Shown one piece after another: positions 8,767-16,827 of a stretch of 64,000 bases of DNA. Position numbers and translations under genes: made by a program. This DNA is from Conyzicola nivalis (GTDB lineage: Bacteria; Actinomycetota; Actinomycetes; Actinomycetales; Microbacteriaceae): positions 558,001-622,000 of the forward strand of contig NZ_BMGB01000002.1 in assembly GCF_014639655.1 (NCBI RefSeq), in the 5' to 3' direction. The notes beneath the pieces are model-generated. The model was given only the letters and a program-made list of their open reading frames with translations. It did no database searches and was not told where the DNA came from. The first letter of the stretch is position 1. Each line of letters begins with the position of its first letter.

Positions 8767-9500
8767 GATGGAACCCCTTCCCGGATAAGCACGAGGAACG
8801 CGTCCTCGGCGTCGGTGGTCCCCGTCGCCCTCATCAGGCCCGCCGGGCTGTCGTCGGCGAGCAGCCGGCCGTCGCGCAGAAGCAGCAGTCGGTCGCAGCG
8901 GGTGGCCTCGTCCATCACGTGGCTCGACACCAGCAGGGTCACGCCGCGCGCGGCCAGCCGACGGAACAGACCCCACAGTTCGACACGCAGCACGGGGTCG
9001 AGCCCGACGGTCGGCTCGTCGAGCACGAGAAGCTCCGGCGATCCGAGCAGTGCCGCCGCGAGCGACGCCCTGCTCAGCTGGCCGCCCGATAGCGAACCGG
9101 CGAGGGCATCGGCGTGGCTCTCGAGGTCGGTATCGGCGAGCACGCGGTCGACGTCGGACGGGGGAGCGCCGAGCACCCGCGCGAAGTAGCGCAGGTTCTG
9201 GCGCACGGTCAAGTCGTCGTAGACGCTCGAGTCCTGCGTGACGTAGCCCACGCGGTGTCGCAGCTCCGCGCTGCCCGCCGGTTGGCCGAGCACCGTGACG
9301 GTCCCGCCCGCCACCGACTGCACCCCGACGATCGCGCGCATCAGCGTGGTCTTGCCCGAGCCGCTCGGGCCGAGCAGACCGATCACGCCGCCCCGGGGCA
9401 GCTCGAGGTCGAAACCGTCGAGAACAGTTCTTTTTCCGCGCCGCACCCGGAGGCCGTCGATCCACACCGCCGGTGGGGCGCCATCGCCCAAATTCACCAT
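8763..9500 (-). CDS. ABC exporter ATP-binding protein
   Basis: 245 residues. Walker A GPSGSGKTT at 44-52, signature SLSGGQ at 136-141, and LLVLDEPTVGLDP as Walker B. The spacing and the DQTVGLDP-like motif are those of drug/lipid exporter ATPases (DrrA/CcmA type). The ATG start is placed 8 bases after the TetR stop and lies inside an inverted repeat; ribosome-binding signal is poor there, so a downstream GTG (second codon) or coupling to tetR translation is possible. Partner of the ABC-2 permease that follows. Confidence 0.9.
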   Translation of the reverse strand: MVNLGDGAPPAVWIDGLRVRRGKRTVLDGFDLELPRGGVIGLLGPSGSGKTTLMRAIVGVQSVAGGTVTVLGQPAGSAELRHRVGYVTQDSSVYDDLTVRQNLRYFARVLGAPPSDVDRVLADTDLESHADALAGSLSGGQLSRASLAAALLGSPELLVLDEPTVGLDPVLRVELWGLFRRLAARGVTLLVSSHVMDEATRCDRLLLLRDGRLLADDSPAGLMRATGTTDAEDAFLVLIREGVPS

Positions 9501-9510
9501 GTGGTGAATT
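9491..9510. promoter_or_regulatory. Inverted repeat (candidate TetR operator) over exporter ATPase start codon
   Basis: AATTCACC-N4-GGTGAATT: two perfect 8-base arms around a 4-base centre, AT-rich at the edges. It contains the ATG of the ATPase and the last two bases of the TetR stop codon. Size and symmetry suit a TetR-dimer operator. As RNA it could also fold a small hairpin that hides the start codon. No promoter inside the operon is obvious, so the binding role is inferred. Confidence 0.5.
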
Positions 9511-10171
9511 ATTCGCCGGTGCGCTGCGCGGTGTCAAGAGGGGGGAGGTCGCCGGTCAGGTGCCACTGGATGATCGGCCCGACCCGGCGCGCGACCTCCT
9601 CGGCCGAGGCGCTCGCCAGCGGCTCGACGCGCAGCCCGTAGCGCGCCACGATCAGGCCGACCATCTGGCTGCCCGCGAGCGAGGCGCGCAGCTCGGGCTG
9701 CTCGCCGCCGAGCTCGTCGGCGATGCGCCCGAACACCTCGTGGTGCAGGAATTGGCGCAGCATGGTCGCCGCGAACTCCTGGCCGAGCGCCGTGTGCAGG
9801 AGCCGGATGACACGTCTGCCCGCCTTGGGATCGTCCAACGCGGTCACGGCCGCGAGCACGATACTCGTGCCGATCGCGTCGCGCGGGCCGGCGAGCACCT
9901 CGGCCACGAGCCGGTCCGGACGCACCGGGACCCGCACCGTCGCGGCGAACAGGTCGGCCTTGGTGTCGAAGTAGTGGTGCACGAGCGCGGCGTCCACACC
10001 GGCGCGGCGGGCGACCGCGCGCACCGAGGTCGCGTCGTAGCCGTGGGCCGCGAACTCCGTACCGGCGGCCCGCACGATGAGCCCGCGGGTGTCGACCGCT
10101 GGGGTCGATTTCCGGGGGCGACCGCGGGGCCGGCGGGCGGCGGGAGCCGCGTCATCCGTATGCGCAGTCAT
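9509..10171 (-). CDS. TetR/AcrR family transcriptional regulator
   Basis: 220 residues. After a basic RRPRGRPRKS tail (DNA-contacting arm), the helix-turn-helix reads ATSVRAVARRAGVDAALVHHYF at about 47-68, followed by the DTKADLF motif common in TetR proteins. The C-terminal ligand domain resembles the TetR_C group of exporter repressors (LxFLxHEVFGRI, QMVGLIVARYGLRVEPLA). First gene of a minus-strand operon with the ABC-2 exporter, so it most likely represses the exporter until a ligand binds. The inverted repeat just past its stop codon is the best operator candidate in the region. Confidence 0.9.
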   Translation of the reverse strand: MTAHTDDAAPAARRPRGRPRKSTPAVDTRGLIVRAAGTEFAAHGYDATSVRAVARRAGVDAALVHHYFDTKADLFAATVRVPVRPDRLVAEVLAGPRDAIGTSIVLAAVTALDDPKAGRRVIRLLHTALGQEFAATMLRQFLHHEVFGRIADELGGEQPELRASLAGSQMVGLIVARYGLRVEPLASASAEEVARRVGPIIQWHLTGDLPPLDTAQRTGE

Positions 10172-10240
10172 GGGCAGAGTGTAGGCCGCGAGTTCGCCCT
10201 GAGCCTAGACACAACGCCGTGTAGCTGAGGGGCTCTCCTC

Positions 10241-10253
10241 TATAGTGTCCCGT
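10241..10253 (+). promoter_or_regulatory. Leaderless-type -10 element for lemA
   Basis: TATAGT followed by 7 bases and the ATG of lemA. The spacing places transcription start at or next to the start codon, as in leaderless actinobacterial messages. No convincing -35 box is seen. Confidence 0.4.
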
Positions 10254-10820
10254 ATGGAAATCCTTATCGTTGTCGGTGTTCTCGTGCTGCTCGTCATCAT
10301 CGTCGGCGTGTACCTCTGGACCACCTACAACGGACTCGTGACGCTGAACGTGCGCGTCGACGAGGCATGGAGCGACATCACCGTGCAGCTCAAGCGCCGG
10401 GCCGACCTGCTGCCCAACCTGATCGAAACGGTCAAGGGCTATGCGGCCCACGAGAAGGGCGTCTTCGAGGCCGTGACGAAGGCCCGCGCCGAGTCGATCA
10501 GCGCGTCGACCCCCGCCGAGGCGTCGGTCGCCGAGAACCACGTGCAGTCCGCGCTGAAGAGCGTGTTCGCCGTCGCCGAGGCCTACCCGCAGCTCCAGGC
10601 GAGCCAGAACTACCTGCAGCTGCAGGGCGAGCTCGTCGACACCGAAGACAAGATCCAGGCCTCGCGCCGTTTCTACAACGGCGGCGTGCGCGAGCTCAAC
10701 ACCAAGATCAAGGTCTTCCCCAACACCCTCTTCGTTCGCGGACTCGGCTTCTCCGAGCGCGAGTTCTTCGAGGTCTCCGACGCGGCGGCCATCGCGGAAC
10801 CGCCCCGCGTGCAGTTTTAA
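10254..10820 (+). CDS. lemA: LemA family membrane protein
   Basis: 188 residues. One N-terminal membrane helix (about 2-22, EILIVVGVLVLLVIIVGVYLW), then an antiparallel helical bundle with the LemA marks NVRVDEAWSDITVQLKRRADLLPNLIETVKGY and the RRFYNGGVRELNTKI motif near the C-terminus. The ATG is preferred over a GTG 9 bases upstream because family members start right at the membrane helix and a -10 element sits at leaderless distance. Followed 21 bases later by an M48 protease, a conserved pair in actinobacteria; LemA is thought to present or tether substrates or scaffold the membrane, but its exact role is not established. Confidence 0.9.
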   Translation: MEILIVVGVLVLLVIIVGVYLWTTYNGLVTLNVRVDEAWSDITVQLKRRADLLPNLIETVKGYAAHEKGVFEAVTKARAESISASTPAEASVAENHVQSALKSVFAVAEAYPQLQASQNYLQLQGELVDTEDKIQASRRFYNGGVRELNTKIKVFPNTLFVRGLGFSEREFFEVSDAAAIAEPPRVQF

Positions 10821-10841
10821 CCCTCCCGAGGTCGTAGCTAG

Positions 10842-11735
10842 ATGTATCGCGCCATAGCCGCGAACAAGCGCAACACCGTATTCATCATCGCGCTGTTCGT
10901 GATCATCATCGCCGTGCTCGGCTGGGCGGCCAGCCTGATCATGGGCGGAGACCCGCTCGTCATCACGATCGGCACGGTGATCGGCGCCGGCGCGTACACG
11001 CTGATCCAGTACTTCGCCGCCTCCGGGCAGGCGCTCGCGATCAGCGGGGCGCACGAGATCCAGAAGTCGGATGACCCGCGGCTCTACCGCATCGTCGAGA
11101 ACCTGGCCATCACCAACGGCATGCCGATGCCCAAGGTCTACATCATCAACGACGACGCCCCCAACGCGTTCGCCACGGGCCGCGACCCCAAGCACGCCGT
11201 CGTCGCCGCCACCACAGGCCTGCTCGCGATCATGGAGGACGACGAGCTCGAGGGCGTCATGGCGCACGAGCTGGGCCACGTGCAGAACTACGACATCCGC
11301 GTTTCCACCATCGTGTTCGGACTGGTCGTCGCCGTCGGTTTCATCGCCGACATCCTGCTGCGCTTCAGCTTCTTCTCCGGCGGCAACCGCAACAACAACA
11401 ACGGCGGAGGCAACCCGCTGCTGCTCATCCTCGGCATCGTGGCGCTCATCGTGTCGCCGCTGGTCGCCGGGGTCGTGCAGGCGGCCGTGTCCCGCCAGCG
11501 CGAATACCTCGCGGATGCGACGGGAGCGATGACCACGCGTCATCCGGAGGCCCTCGCGAGCGCCCTCGAAAAGCTCGGCGCCTACGGGCGCCCGGTGCGC
11601 CGCCAGAACTCGTCGATGGCGCACATGTGGATCTCCGACCCGAACAAGCCCGGCCTGATCGACAAGCTGTTCAGCACCCACCCGCCGCTCGCGGAGCGCG
11701 TCGAGCGCCTGCACCGGATCGGCGGCGGCTTCTAA
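10842..11735 (+). CDS. htpX: HtpX-like M48 family membrane metalloprotease
   Basis: 297 residues. Two N-terminal membrane helices (about 13-35 and 39-60), zinc site HELGH at 142-146 with the third ligand Glu in the REYLADATGA motif near 224, and two further hydrophobic stretches (about 158-175 and 184-210) around an N/G-rich loop. HtpX proteases cut misfolded or damaged membrane proteins on the cytosolic side. Ends with the conserved STHPPLAERVERL motif. Transcribed with lemA. Its TAA overlaps the stop of the convergent hydrolase gene. Confidence 0.93.
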   Translation: MYRAIAANKRNTVFIIALFVIIIAVLGWAASLIMGGDPLVITIGTVIGAGAYTLIQYFAASGQALAISGAHEIQKSDDPRLYRIVENLAITNGMPMPKVYIINDDAPNAFATGRDPKHAVVAATTGLLAIMEDDELEGVMAHELGHVQNYDIRVSTIVFGLVVAVGFIADILLRFSFFSGGNRNNNNGGGNPLLLILGIVALIVSPLVAGVVQAAVSRQREYLADATGAMTTRHPEALASALEKLGAYGRPVRRQNSSMAHMWISDPNKPGLIDKLFSTHPPLAERVERLHRIGGGF

Positions 11736-12322
11736 CCCTGCCCGCTCCGCGCCGCCACGAACGGCAGCACCCGGCTCCAGAGCAGCTCGGTCGCCTCGGG
11801 GTCGTACTCGTCGGGCAGCGTCGGGTCGGTGAACAGGTGGCCCGTGCCCGGGTAGTCGAACAGCTCGAGCGTCGCGCCGGCCGCCGCCACGTCGGCCAGG
11901 GCCTGCTGCTCGACGGGGTCGCGGAACGGGTCGTCCACCTTCTGGTGGCTCTGCGAATCGACACCCGTCGGCCACACCGCGTCGTCGCCGAACCACTCCA
12001 CGGGGTTGAGGCCGGCAAACTGCAGCACGCCCGACACCCGGCGACGGGTCGCGACGTACACGGCGTTGGACGACCCCATCGAGAAGCCGCCGACGACGAA
12101 ACCGTCGGACAGTTCGGCGACGGACGCCAGGGCGCGCTGCTGCCGGAAACCTTCGGGCTGCTGCCGCGCCCACTCCATCGCAGGCTCGTAGTCGTCGAAG
12201 ACCCGGCCGTCGTACAGATCGGGCACGATCACCTCGTGGCCGTCCGCGTGCAGTCGAGCTGCCGCATCGAGTTCGCCCTCGCGGATGCCGAGGACGGAGT
12301 GGAAGATCACAACCGTCGTCAT
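11732..12322 (-). CDS. Dienelactone hydrolase family alpha/beta hydrolase
   Basis: 196 residues from the ATG giving MTTVVIFHSVLG, which is where the first beta strand of the fold starts; a longer reading begins in the intergenic repeat and is unlikely. Nucleophile elbow GFSMG with Ser81, in place of the catalytic Cys of true dienelactone hydrolases; His is in the PGTGHLF motif near the end and an Asp lies before it. The serine variant suggests ester or small-lactone hydrolysis with unknown substrate. Cytosolic. It stands alone on the minus strand between htpX and the YcaQ-like gene. Confidence 0.85.
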   Translation of the reverse strand: MTTVVIFHSVLGIREGELDAAARLHADGHEVIVPDLYDGRVFDDYEPAMEWARQQPEGFRQQRALASVAELSDGFVVGGFSMGSSNAVYVATRRRVSGVLQFAGLNPVEWFGDDAVWPTGVDSQSHQKVDDPFRDPVEQQALADVAAAGATLELFDYPGTGHLFTDPTLPDEYDPEATELLWSRVLPFVAARSGQG

Positions 12323-12366
12323 GGTTCCCCATGATGGCAGTGCGGCGGGCGCCCGTCCACGGGTAT

Positions 12367-12424
12367 GAGCCGCTTCCGGCGCCATGAGCCATCCGCGGCG
12401 GCGTCATTCCGCCGGAAACGGCTC
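12367..12424. repeat. 58-bp intergenic repeat with GAGCCG...CGGCTC ends, copy 1
   Basis: Begins GAGCCG and ends CGGCTC (inverted), with inner blocks ATGAGCC and GCGTCAT. A second copy of equal length lies at 28496-28553; I count 43 of 58 positions identical. Looks like a small REP-type palindromic element between genes. Confidence 0.6.
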
Positions 12425-12451
12425 GCGTGCGGGGTGGCGGCTCGGTCGCGG

Positions 12452-13780
12452 CTAGGGGAGCGGTTCGGCGAGCTCCGCCGCGTCCGGCGCCTCGGCGAGC
12501 TCCGCCGCGTCCGCCGCCGGGTCCTTCGCCGCGGCCGGCTCCGGGTCCTGGACCGCCGCGGCCGGCAGCAGCGGCAAGCCCGCGGCGCCAGCCAGCGCAG
12601 CCGCGAGATCCCCGCGGTCGATGATCTCGATCGCGTCGAGACCCTGCCAGGCGCGGGCGCTCTCGAGCAGCGGCACGATGCGCTGCTCGATGCCCGCGGG
12701 GGCGTCGGCCTCGCGCCAGGCCGACTGCACGCGCAACACGCGGTTCTGACGGTCGCTCTTCAGGTCGATGCGGCCCACGATGCGGTCGTCGAGCAGCACC
12801 GGCAGGCTGTAGTAGCCGAATACCCGCTTGTGCGCGGGCGTGTAGATCTCGATGCGGTAGTGGAAGTCGAACAGGCGCTCGGCCCGCGGCCGCGCCCACA
12901 CGACGGGGTCGAAGGGGGAGAGCAGTGCCGCGGCCTCGATGCGGCGCGGAACCCGGGCGTCGCGATGCAGGTAGGCCTGCTGCTTCCAGCCCTGGACCGT
13001 GACCGGTACCAGCTCGCCGTCGTCGACGAGGTCGGCGACGGCCTCCCGGGCCGGACCCTGCTTGATGCGGTAGTAGTCGGCGATGTCGGCGAGCGTGCCG
13101 ATGCCGTGGGCCCTCGCGCCGTCGGCCATCAGGGCGCGCACCGCGTCGGCCTCCGGAACCGTGGTCGCGAGGATCTCGGCGGGCACCCGGTGCTCGGCGA
13201 GGGCGTAACTGCGCTCGAACCGGGTGCGCCCCGCCGAGACGACCTCGCCCCAGCCGAACAGGTACTCGAGCCCGTACTTCACGTCGCTCCAACCCCACCA
13301 ACTGCCGGTGCCGCGGTTGGCGTCGTGCTCGATCTGGCTCGCCGGCAGCGGACCCTTCGCGGCGAGTTCGGCGCGCAGCCAGTCGAGCATGGGCCCGTTG
13401 TTATGGGCCCAGCCCGTGACATCCGCGGTCTGTTTCGCGCGACGCGCGTCCATGCGCCACTGGAACAGCGGCCGCTTCGCCATCGGAATGATCGCCGCCT
13501 CGTGAGCCCAGTACTCGGTGTACCTGCTCTTGCGGCCGAAGGTCAGGCGGTCGAGGTCGGCCTTGTCGTAGTGGCCGAGTCGGGCGAAGACCGGCAGGTA
13601 GTGGCTGCGCTCGTAGACGTTCACCGAGTCGAGCTGCAGCAGCCCGAGGCGGTCGACGAGGGAACCGAGCTGACGGACGCCGAGTTTCTGGATGCTCGGG
13701 GCCGCGTCGGTCGGACGCCGCCCGAACCCCTGCGCCGCGAGGGCGATGCGCCGAGCCTGAGCCGCTGAGATCTGTGTCAC
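12452..13780 (-). CDS. YcaQ/AlkZ-like DNA glycosylase (winged-helix HTH_42 family)
   Basis: 442 residues of the family once called DUF1006. These proteins carry tandem winged helices and remove alkylated or cross-linked bases. The catalytic motif Q-phi-D is seen as Gln49-Leu50-Asp51 in GLLQLDSVNV; the QxD form marks the YcaQ branch that unhooks interstrand cross-links, whereas AlkZ has QxQ. Other family marks are YTEYWAHEAAIIPM and the PFDPVVWARPR block. The last 35 residues are an Ala/Asp/Glu/Pro-rich tail not expected to fold. Function is inferred from motif and family. Confidence 0.85.
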   Translation of the reverse strand: MTQISAAQARRIALAAQGFGRRPTDAAPSIQKLGVRQLGSLVDRLGLLQLDSVNVYERSHYLPVFARLGHYDKADLDRLTFGRKSRYTEYWAHEAAIIPMAKRPLFQWRMDARRAKQTADVTGWAHNNGPMLDWLRAELAAKGPLPASQIEHDANRGTGSWWGWSDVKYGLEYLFGWGEVVSAGRTRFERSYALAEHRVPAEILATTVPEADAVRALMADGARAHGIGTLADIADYYRIKQGPAREAVADLVDDGELVPVTVQGWKQQAYLHRDARVPRRIEAAALLSPFDPVVWARPRAERLFDFHYRIEIYTPAHKRVFGYYSLPVLLDDRIVGRIDLKSDRQNRVLRVQSAWREADAPAGIEQRIVPLLESARAWQGLDAIEIIDRGDLAAALAGAAGLPLLPAAAVQDPEPAAAKDPAADAAELAEAPDAAELAEPLP

Positions 13781-13955
13781 GGCTCGACCCTACCGACCTC
13801 CGCCGACACGGCTCTATACCGACGCCGTTCGCCGAGCGTTCACCCGCGCGTCCCATGGCGGTACCCGGTGCTCCGTACCGTTCTGAAAAGGTCGACCGGT
13901 TCCCTTCTGCCCGCTCACAGCGCGGGCGGCCGGTGCGGCCACCAGGAGGAACCCC
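13781..13955. promoter_or_regulatory. Control region of PotD-like operon
   Basis: 175 bases between the divergent ycaQ-like and binding-protein genes. CGGTAC-N10-GTACCG forms an inverted repeat at 13859-13880. A strong ribosome site AGGAGGA at about 13943-13949 fixes the TTG start of the binding protein. No clear -10/-35 pair could be fixed. Confidence 0.35.
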
Positions 13956-15074
13956 TTGTTCAGAAAGCGCCACCTCGCCGGCATCGCGGTCTTCGCCGCC
14001 GCAGCGATCACCCTCAGCGCCTGCGCGTCCAGCAGCGAGACTCCCGCCGCGTCCGACGTCGACGCCGCGACCGCCACCTCGGCCGAAGACTTCGGCGGCC
14101 TCGACGCTCTCGTCGAAGCGGCCAAGGCCGAGGGCGAACTCAACGTCATCGCCCTCCCCGACGACTGGGCCAACTACGGCGAGATCAAGGCGGCCTTCGA
14201 AGAGAAGTACGACATCACCGTCAACTCGGCCGACCCCGGCATCTCGAGCGCCGAGGAAATCACCGCCGCCGACAACCTCAAGGGCCAGGACACCGCCCCC
14301 GACGTCTTCGACCTCGGCACCGCCGTCGCCCTCGCGAGCACCGACTACTTCGCCCCGTACCAGGTCGAGAACTGGGCCGAGATCCCCGACGAGAACAAGG
14401 AGCCGACCGGCCTCTGGGTCAACGACTACACCGGCTCGATGTCGATCGGCTACAACTCGAACGAGGTTCCCGAGCCGGAGTCACTCGACGACCTGCTCGG
14501 CGATGACTACAAGGGCGCGGTCGCGCTCAACGGCGACCCGACGCAGGCCGGTGCCGCCTTCGCCGCCGTCGGTCTCGCCACCGTGCAGGAAGGCGGAACG
14601 CTCGACGACTTCCAGCCCGGCATCGACTACTTCGCCGAGCTCAACGAGGCGGGCAACTTCATCCCCGTCAACGCGACCCCGGCCACCATCGCCTCGGGCG
14701 AGACCAAGGTCGTCTTCGACTGGAGCTACAACAACCTCGCCCAGACCTCGGTCGTCGACGGTTGGAAGGTGACGACCCTGCCGGGTGCCGCCTACACGAG
14801 CTTCTACAACCAGGCCATCAACAAGGACGCCCCGCACCCCGCGGCCGCCCGTCTCTGGCAGGAGTTCCTCTTCAGCGCCGACGCCCAGAACATGTTCATC
14901 GTCGGCGGCGCCTACCCCGTCACCCTCGAGGCCATGAACGAGGCCGGCACGACCGACGAGAACGCGATCTCCGCGATCGGCAACCTCGAGGGCGAGATCG
15001 TCACCCCGACGACCGAGCAGTCCGAGGCGGCATCCGCCCTCCTCGCAGAGAAGTGGGCTGCGGCCATCGGCTAG
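13956..15074 (+). CDS. ABC transporter substrate-binding lipoprotein, PotD/AfuA-like
   Basis: 372 residues, TTG start behind AGGAGGA. Lipoprotein signal with lipobox LSAC (Cys23). The mature protein has the extracellular solute-binding fold of group 1/polyamine-iron type: EAAKAEGELNVIALPDDWANYGEIKAAFEEK is a common opening for Fe3+, spermidine/putrescine or 2-aminoethylphosphonate binders, and the C-terminal half has PHPAAARLWQEFL, typical for this group. It feeds the two permeases and TOBE-containing ATPase that follow within 11 bases. Substrate not resolved; no iron-binding tyrosine pair is obvious to me. Confidence 0.88.
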   Translation: MFRKRHLAGIAVFAAAAITLSACASSSETPAASDVDAATATSAEDFGGLDALVEAAKAEGELNVIALPDDWANYGEIKAAFEEKYDITVNSADPGISSAEEITAADNLKGQDTAPDVFDLGTAVALASTDYFAPYQVENWAEIPDENKEPTGLWVNDYTGSMSIGYNSNEVPEPESLDDLLGDDYKGAVALNGDPTQAGAAFAAVGLATVQEGGTLDDFQPGIDYFAELNEAGNFIPVNATPATIASGETKVVFDWSYNNLAQTSVVDGWKVTTLPGAAYTSFYNQAINKDAPHPAAARLWQEFLFSADAQNMFIVGGAYPVTLEAMNEAGTTDENAISAIGNLEGEIVTPTTEQSEAASALLAEKWAAAIG

Positions 15075-15085
15075 CAGCGCCCCAC

Positions 15086-16036
15086 ATGACTGTCGCTAAC
15101 GCGCCAGTTCTGGTATCGGATGCTGCGGGGGCCACGCCTCCGCAGCATCCGATCGCCGAACCGGCCAGCTCTCCCCGGCGCCGCGCCCTCAGCGGGCTGG
15201 CCAAGTATTTCGGGCTCGCGCCCTTCGCCGTCTACGTCGTGCTCTTTCTCGGCGTTCCGACGGTGCTCGCGATCGTCACCGGCTTCTTCACCGAAGACGG
15301 GGCGTTCACGCTCGCCAACATCGCCGGGCTGTTCGAACCGGCCGTTCTCGCCACCTTCGCCAGCTCGTTCTGGGTGTCGGCCGTCACCGCCGTCATCGGC
15401 GCGGTGGTCGGGGCGCTCGTCTGCTACGCGCTGCTCGGCACCCGGCCAGGGGGAGCACTGCGGTCCTTCATCGACTCCGCATCCAGCGTGCTCGCGCAGT
15501 TCGGCGGCGTCATGCTGGCGTTCGCGTTCATCGCGGCGATCGGCACGCAGAGCCTGCTCACCATCTGGCTCAACGACAGCTTCGGCGTCGACATCTACGC
15601 GGGCGGCCCGTGGCTCTACCAGCCCGCCGGGCTGCTCGTCGTCTACACCTACTTCCAGGTGCCGCTCATGATCATCACCTTCCTGCCGGCGCTCGAGGGT
15701 CTCAAGTCGCAGTGGGCCGAGGCCAACGCGACGCTCGGCGGCACCCGGTTCACCTACTGGACGAAGATCGCTTTCCCCGTGCTCGCACCCTCGTTCTTCG
15801 GCAGCCTGCTGCTGCTCTTCGCCAACGCCTTCTCCTCGTACGCCACGGCAGCGGCCCTCGTCAGCCAGGGCTCGCCCATCGTGCCGCTGCAGATCCGCGC
15901 CGCCCTCGTCAGCGAGACCGTGCTGGGCCGCGAGAACATGGCGGGGGCCCTCGCCCTGGGCATGGTCGTCGTGATGGTCGTGGTCATGTGGGGCTATTCC
16001 GTGCTGCAGGCGCGCACCTCGAGGTGGCAGAAATAA
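15086..16036 (+). CDS. ABC transporter permease, PotB-like
   Basis: 316 residues. A 30-residue polar N-terminus, then about six helices of the binding-protein-dependent permease fold. The cytoplasmic loop EANATLGGTRFTYWTKIAFPVLAPS is the EAA motif that contacts the ATPase. ATG chosen by position after the binding-protein stop. Its TAA shares one base with the ATG of the partner permease (TAATG), so the two halves are translated together. Confidence 0.9.
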   Translation: MTVANAPVLVSDAAGATPPQHPIAEPASSPRRRALSGLAKYFGLAPFAVYVVLFLGVPTVLAIVTGFFTEDGAFTLANIAGLFEPAVLATFASSFWVSAVTAVIGAVVGALVCYALLGTRPGGALRSFIDSASSVLAQFGGVMLAFAFIAAIGTQSLLTIWLNDSFGVDIYAGGPWLYQPAGLLVVYTYFQVPLMIITFLPALEGLKSQWAEANATLGGTRFTYWTKIAFPVLAPSFFGSLLLLFANAFSSYATAAALVSQGSPIVPLQIRAALVSETVLGRENMAGALALGMVVVMVVVMWGYSVLQARTSRWQK

Positions 16037-16827
16037 TGCAGCCGAGCAACCTCACCCGTTGGATCATCCTCGGCGTCGTCGGGATCGTCTTCGCGTTCCC
16101 GATCCTGGCGATGGTCGAGTTCACCTTCCGCGACGGCCTGTCGGGCGGGCACACCCTCGACCACTGGACCGGCCTGTTCTCCGAAGACGCCGCGCGCACC
16201 TACCGGGGCCTGTTCACCGCCGTCGGCAACTCCCTGCTGCTCGCCGTCGTCACGGTCGGCATCGTGCTCGTGATCCTGCTGCCCACGATGATCCTCGTGC
16301 ACCTGCAGTTCCCCCGCCTGAAGCGTGTGCTCGAGTTCATCTGCATCATCCCGATCACGGTGCCCGCGATCGTTCTCGTCGTGGGACTCGCCCCGGTCTA
16401 CGCCGTGGTCGTGCAGGTCTTCGGCGGGTCGATCTGGACCCTCGCCTTCGCCTACGGCATCACCGTGCTGCCCTACGCCTACCGTGCCATCCAGTCGAAC
16501 CTCGACGCGGTCGACATGATCACCCTGAGCGAGGCCGGCCGCACCCTCAGCGCCAACTGGGGCCGCGTGCTCTGGCACGTGCTGCTGCCCAACCTCAAGC
16601 GCGGGGTCCTCGCGGCGAGCTTCATCTCGGTGGCCGTCGTGCTCGGCGAGTTCACGATCGCGAGCCTGCTCAACCGGGTCAACCTGCAGACGGCCCTGCT
16701 GCAGGTCGGCCAGTCCGACCCCTACGTCGCCATCATCTTCGCGTTGCTCGCGCTGCTGCTGGCGTTCGTGCTCCTGCTCTCCATCGCCCGCATCGGTCGA
16801 TCCCGCCGCACCGGAAGTGACTCATGA
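16036..16827 (+). CDS. ABC transporter permease, PotC-like
   Basis: 263 residues with about six helices; the EAA loop reads LSEAGRTLSANWGRVLWHVLLPNLKR. Forms the membrane channel with the previous gene. Start overlaps the previous stop (TAATG) and the end overlaps the ATPase (ATGA). Motifs such as FTIASLLNRVNLQTAL in the last third are common to spermidine/putrescine and Fe3+ permeases. Confidence 0.9.
   Translation: MQPSNLTRWIILGVVGIVFAFPILAMVEFTFRDGLSGGHTLDHWTGLFSEDAARTYRGLFTAVGNSLLLAVVTVGIVLVILLPTMILVHLQFPRLKRVLEFICIIPITVPAIVLVVGLAPVYAVVVQVFGGSIWTLAFAYGITVLPYAYRAIQSNLDAVDMITLSEAGRTLSANWGRVLWHVLLPNLKRGVLAASFISVAVVLGEFTIASLLNRVNLQTALLQVGQSDPYVAIIFALLALLLAFVLLLSIARIGRSRRTGSDS

Noticed and set aside
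8767-9537. Long ORF joining exporter ATPase and permease in one frame
   Set aside because: The upstream half is the wrong frame of the ATPase gene (Arg/Pro-rich shadow); the true ATPase is in another frame and the permease begins at the GTGA overlap.
10152-13301. 1049-residue minus-strand ORF across lemA, htpX, hydrolase and YcaQ-like genes
   Set aside because: Arg/Gly/His-rich shadow translation with no domain; four well-supported genes occupy the region in other frames.
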